From Pocillopora verrucosa (taxonomy: Eukaryota > Cnidaria > Anthozoa > Scleractinia > Pocilloporidae): DNA of 64,000 nt. The position numbers and the translations under genes were made by a program. The notes under the pieces are model-generated. The model was given only the letters and a program-made list of their open reading frames with translations, searched no databases and was not told where the DNA came from. The first letter of the stretch is position 1, and each line of letters opens with the position of its first letter. Location: positions 8,960,080 to 9,024,079 of the forward strand of contig NC_089319.1 of the NCBI RefSeq assembly GCF_036669915.1. Direction: 5' to 3'. Below, piece after piece: positions 60,733-64,000 of the stretch.

Positions 60733-61330
60733 TTAGACCGGATTATCCTCGTTTAGAGTAACAATGGATAACTCTGTGGTAGTACTTATCGAACTGTCCA
60801 ATCTGGAATACCTACTCCTCATCTGTCCATCACTTCCCTCTGAGGTAACTTCGGGAGCAAAGACATTACTATTAGGGTCCGACTCCACTTCTACCTCTGC
60901 GTGACTTGGCTCCTTAGGGACATCCAAAAACTTGAGCAGTTTCCTTTTCCAAAACTGTCTCTCCGTTAGATCAGCATAGTCGATACAGCTTCTTCCGCGA
61001 AGCTCTCGAGGGAGGTCGTCGAACTTTGATTTGTCGATCCTTATGACAATCAGGCAGTTGTCCCGCTTGTCTAAGAGGCGATACCTGGCAAGTTCAAGCT
61101 CGTAATTACAATATTTACTCTGCAAAAAGTTGCTCGAATAAACAGCAATGATCTTGTGGCTGCAGGAAACGCTTTCTGCCATACTCTCTGTAAAAGGAAT
61201 TCCAGGAGTAAAGTCTTTGTAGTGGATGCATACTCTCAAACCGTGCTCTTCTTCCAAGAATTTTAGAAGTTTCTTTTCACCCAGCCTTCATCTTCTTTGT
61301 TGTAAATTATGAAAACGTGGTATTTGAAAT
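60733..61330 (-). other. TIR-coding last exon of receptor D (frameshifted)
   Basis: The acceptor and first codons give DFKYHVFIIYNKED, then the frame is lost near 61275 by one missing base and resumes as EEEHGLR. The second frame is open to the stop and carries IHYKDFTPG, YELELA and FWKRK. The C-terminal SRYSRLDSSIS resembles the tail of A. Confidence 0.85.
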
Positions 61331-63642
61331 CTGAAGCCAAATATAAATATGAAAGGTCGTCATTTATAGAGTTGTAAATATCATACACACACTTTGCAGG
61401 CTATGCAGTATATCTTCAGCGAACGAATACAAGCTAATGGCGACGACGAAACAGGTGAGCTAACTTGTTTTGATATCACTTTTTTTTTATCATTCCGCCC
61501 CATAAAAGCAAAAAATTACCAAACTTGAACCTCGTTTTCAAGCTCTCGCAAATTACACTTGAAATTTAAGAGTCACTAAACTTTTAAGTACATTTCTTAG
61601 AAAATAGTTCGCTCTAAGTTTACTGCCGACAAAATCAGGTATATAGTTTTAGAATTTAGAATACATAATTTTCTATTTTGGGGGAGGGGGGGGGGGGTGT
61701 GGGGCAGAAGAAAAATGAAAGTAAAATATGAACTATTCGTGTTTCAAGAAAAAGTAGTGCCCTCAATGCGTGCAGAGAAGCGCTGGGAGTTGTCATTTTG
61801 AGAATCACGTGAGCTGCTCCCGTATCAAAAGTTTCTTTATGATCTATCGTAATATGTTCCAAAATGCTTTCTGCAAGTGCATAAAACACTTCTGAGAACT
61901 TTTGTCATTAGTGGAAAAAAGTACCTAAAGATGACAATATAACTTAACATAAACAAAGGAATCATTATAAAAACAAAATAATCAATGGAAAATTTTCTTC
62001 TCCAAGTTCAAACCTGATGGTAAAGTGATACTTGGTTTACGACGATGAAAATACATCAGCAAGCAAGCACCAAAAACTATTCCAACAAGGCTTCCAACGG
62101 CGATTGATCCATAAAGTAAGGCCGTATTCTTACCTGGAATTAGAAAGGAATATCTCTTACCTATTTTTCCCATTTCATGAAATTGTTATTTCAAGCAAGC
62201 AACAGGCGAGGAAAAGAATATAAAGAGAGCTCAAACAATATGGGTATTGCCTGTTAAGGTCACTAAACAACAAATGTTTAGGAGTAACCAAAAAACGCTC
62301 TAGGCTGGGAAAGGATGGAAATGATTATCATAATCGACGATTGCCATCATCAAATTATAACGTTTAACCCTTTAACTCCCAAGATCTCATTAGCACTTCT
62401 CCTTACTGTCTGCCATATAGTTCTTGTGATGTTGGTTTGGAGAATTTGGTATTGGATCGACTAATAATCCCTTAATTAAAATTTGTCTTTATTCCCATTA
62501 CTCGTCTGCTTGATATTGTATTGATATTGTAAGGAGAAATTCTGTCTTGGTCACTCATAAGAGTTTAAGGGTTAAAGAGTTAACATGACTGAGCAATATT
62601 TAGAAGATCGATGCACAACTGTCGTGACGTATATATTTGGAAACGACCAACTACTTACGCTCTGATGTTGGTTTTGATGTTATGAGGACGGCACCAGGAG
62701 TGTACACGGCTGAAAAAGAGAAAATGCACCTCAATATCATACGGGTTTAATACATGCATTCTCAAATAAAAAATTATGTAATTTATTCGCATAGAAAAGG
62801 TGTTTGAAAGTGCTCCTTCGAAGTAACAAGATACCGTGGCAACCAGAGGTTTTATCACAATTTTTAACATATCGCATCCTTTTCAAATTGCTCCAACGAT
62901 TTTGTCAGTAACTGACAAATAATGGACAAGACACCGCTATAGAGCACTTAACCTAGATGCTTAGCGCGTCAGAAAAAAAGGAAACTCGTTGCTTTTCTCT
63001 TGTCGCTAACTGTCATGATAAAGATGGAATATACCAGGAACTCTATGTAACGGGAAACAAAGTCATTCTTTAATGGATTAAATCTAAGCCAGCTACATCG
63101 TCAAGCTTATGCAGTATATAATGTTGAGGTGCAGTAGTTATTTATTTATGAATCAGTTATTAAATTGGGCAGCTCTAGGAAGATTCACAACATGCCAACA
63201 TTTTTCAGTGATTTTATTGCACAAGAGTCTCTTAAGTGTACTTGTTTTATGCTCTTCATAGAGTACTTACGAGGTCCATATTGTTTAGTCGGCGTAAAAA
63301 GCTCTAAAACCAGATATGGCTCTGTCCCACTCCGTATGTTTGGAAGAGCAATCACCTGCAAGAATAAAGTCATTATATTCATCTGAAATGAGACATTACT
63401 TCGTGCGAATCTGAAATGAACTTTGTCAAATTGTTTATACAAAGAATCTGGATGGAATGAAATAAAATAGTAAAATCTTTCCCAAAAAATTAAGTTGGTT
63501 TATGGGATTTTACAGTTAAAACCCCCGAATCTAGGGAGAAAATTTAATTATCATCAGCTAAAAAATATCTTTCCGTTTATCTTACAATTAGATTGATTTT
63601 CCTTTCCTTGTGTGAGGACGTGATGTTCACACTTGTTCGGTT
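60733..63642 (-). CDS. Receptor D: 3' part of TIR receptor, with 1-nt frameshift in the TIR exon
   Basis: Five exons are visible on the minus strand: 63642-63586 (exon 6 type, NRTSVNITS), 63355-63271 (exon 7 type), 62709-62659 (short stalk, Thr/Pro), 62133-62014 (membrane helix, then HRRK) and 61330-60733 (TIR plus tail). The signal peptide and front of the ectodomain lie beyond base 64000. The TIR reads YHVFIIYNKED in box 1, but one base is missing near 61274-61279, so the literal frame stops at once; the downstream frame then carries HYKDFTPG and FWKRK and the conserved Ser-rich end. The exon is 598 nt where the phase pattern needs 599. Either the locus is a recently broken gene or this A-rich run was mis-assembled. 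A polyadenylation signal candidate follows at 60527-60522. Confidence 0.7.
62365..62584. mobile_element. MITE-like element in receptor D
   Basis: Starts TTTAACCCTTTAACTCCCAAGA and ends AGTTTAAGGGTTAAAGAGTTAA, so the ends are inverted copies of each other. It is ~220 bp with no coding content and lies in the intron between the stalk and membrane exons of D. It is of the TTAACCCTTTAA type often seen in coral introns. Confidence 0.65.
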
Positions 63643-64000
63643 CTAAAACGAAACAAGAAAAAAAACTCAAGTACTCACCAACAATCAAACAGATAGCGAT
63701 CAATCATTGCTTATCACCTAGGGGGAGTGGTAGAGGTTTTATTGGGGGAGGGGGGGGAAACAGTCGTCACAAGCAGAGTTTAGAGGGAGGACTGTAGAAA
63801 ATTGACCGCGAGTTAACTGCAAATAATGGGGGATCCGGTAAAATTTATTGTGACACAACCAAAACCCTCTGAACCCCATCCCCTCCCCCGTAAGCGATGT
63901 ATTGTGACCTGTCCCTCAACAAACAGGAAATGAAAACTATCCATGAGAAGAAGAGGTGCAAAACTACTTGGACGATTTTAGAATAAATAAGATTGGGTCT

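Noticed and set aside
30407-61330. SEFIR domain instead of TIR
   Set aside because: The RDFxPG-type BB loop and FW/YW box 3 are TIR marks; SEFIR lacks box 3.

Overview
The window is AT-rich animal nuclear DNA and most likely comes from a scleractinian coral or a close anthozoan. Genes are split into many small exons with consensus GT-AG junctions. The introns carry short interspersed repeats that I recognise from coral genomes: TTAA-type MITEs with CCCTTTAACTC ends, tRNA-derived SINE relics with a CTCAGTGGTNGAGCA A-box, and AT-rich microsatellites. This organism call is pattern recognition, not a search result. There is no bacterial operon, rRNA or CRISPR array.

Almost everything coding belongs to one tandem array of paralogous type I membrane receptors, all on the minus strand. 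Signal-peptide exons lie at high coordinates and cytoplasmic exons at low coordinates. From left to right the units are: F (5' part only, runs off the left edge), H (decayed relic), G (complete, no TIR), E (complete, no TIR), A (complete, with TIR), B (pseudogene), C (complete, with TIR) and D (3' part only, runs off the right edge, TIR frameshifted). I rebuilt them by hand from splice sites. The exon phases (0, 1, 1, 1, 0, 0, 1, 1, 1) are the same in every unit, and the four models that are complete in the window close in frame: G 299 aa, E 284 aa, A 526 aa and C 486 aa.

The shared plan is: signal peptide; a very basic segment with four cysteines (C-x3-C, about 19 residues, C-x2/3-C) split over exons 1 and 2; a multibasic furin-like site in exon 3; a fibronectin-III-like ectodomain over exons 4-7 that resembles the membrane-distal domain of IL-17 receptors; a Ser/Thr-rich mucin-like stalk; one transmembrane helix; then either a large TIR exon (A, C, D) or a short acidic tail exon (E, G). 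The TIR is of the TLR/IL-1R type, with box 1, an RDFxPG-type BB loop and an FW/YW box 3.

The array grew by tandem duplication. A unit of about 7.1 kb links H/G and G/E. A unit of about 9.1 kb (about 32.58-41.67 kb) was copied to about 41.70-52.45 kb. Because that duplication joined A's ectodomain copy to C's TIR exon, it created chimeric gene B, which has since collected at least six disabling changes. Intron 1 of B was also hit by a 2,025-bp DNA transposon with 28-bp inverted ends and a 5-bp target duplication.

The strongest candidate for an undescribed system is this FNIII-like/TIR receptor family itself: a cationic, cysteine-paired, probably proprotein-convertase-released N-terminal peptide, joined to signalling (TIR) and non-signalling (acidic tail) forms in one diversifying locus. 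Family names, organism and function are inference. Exon coordinates are read from the sequence and should be right to within a few bases.
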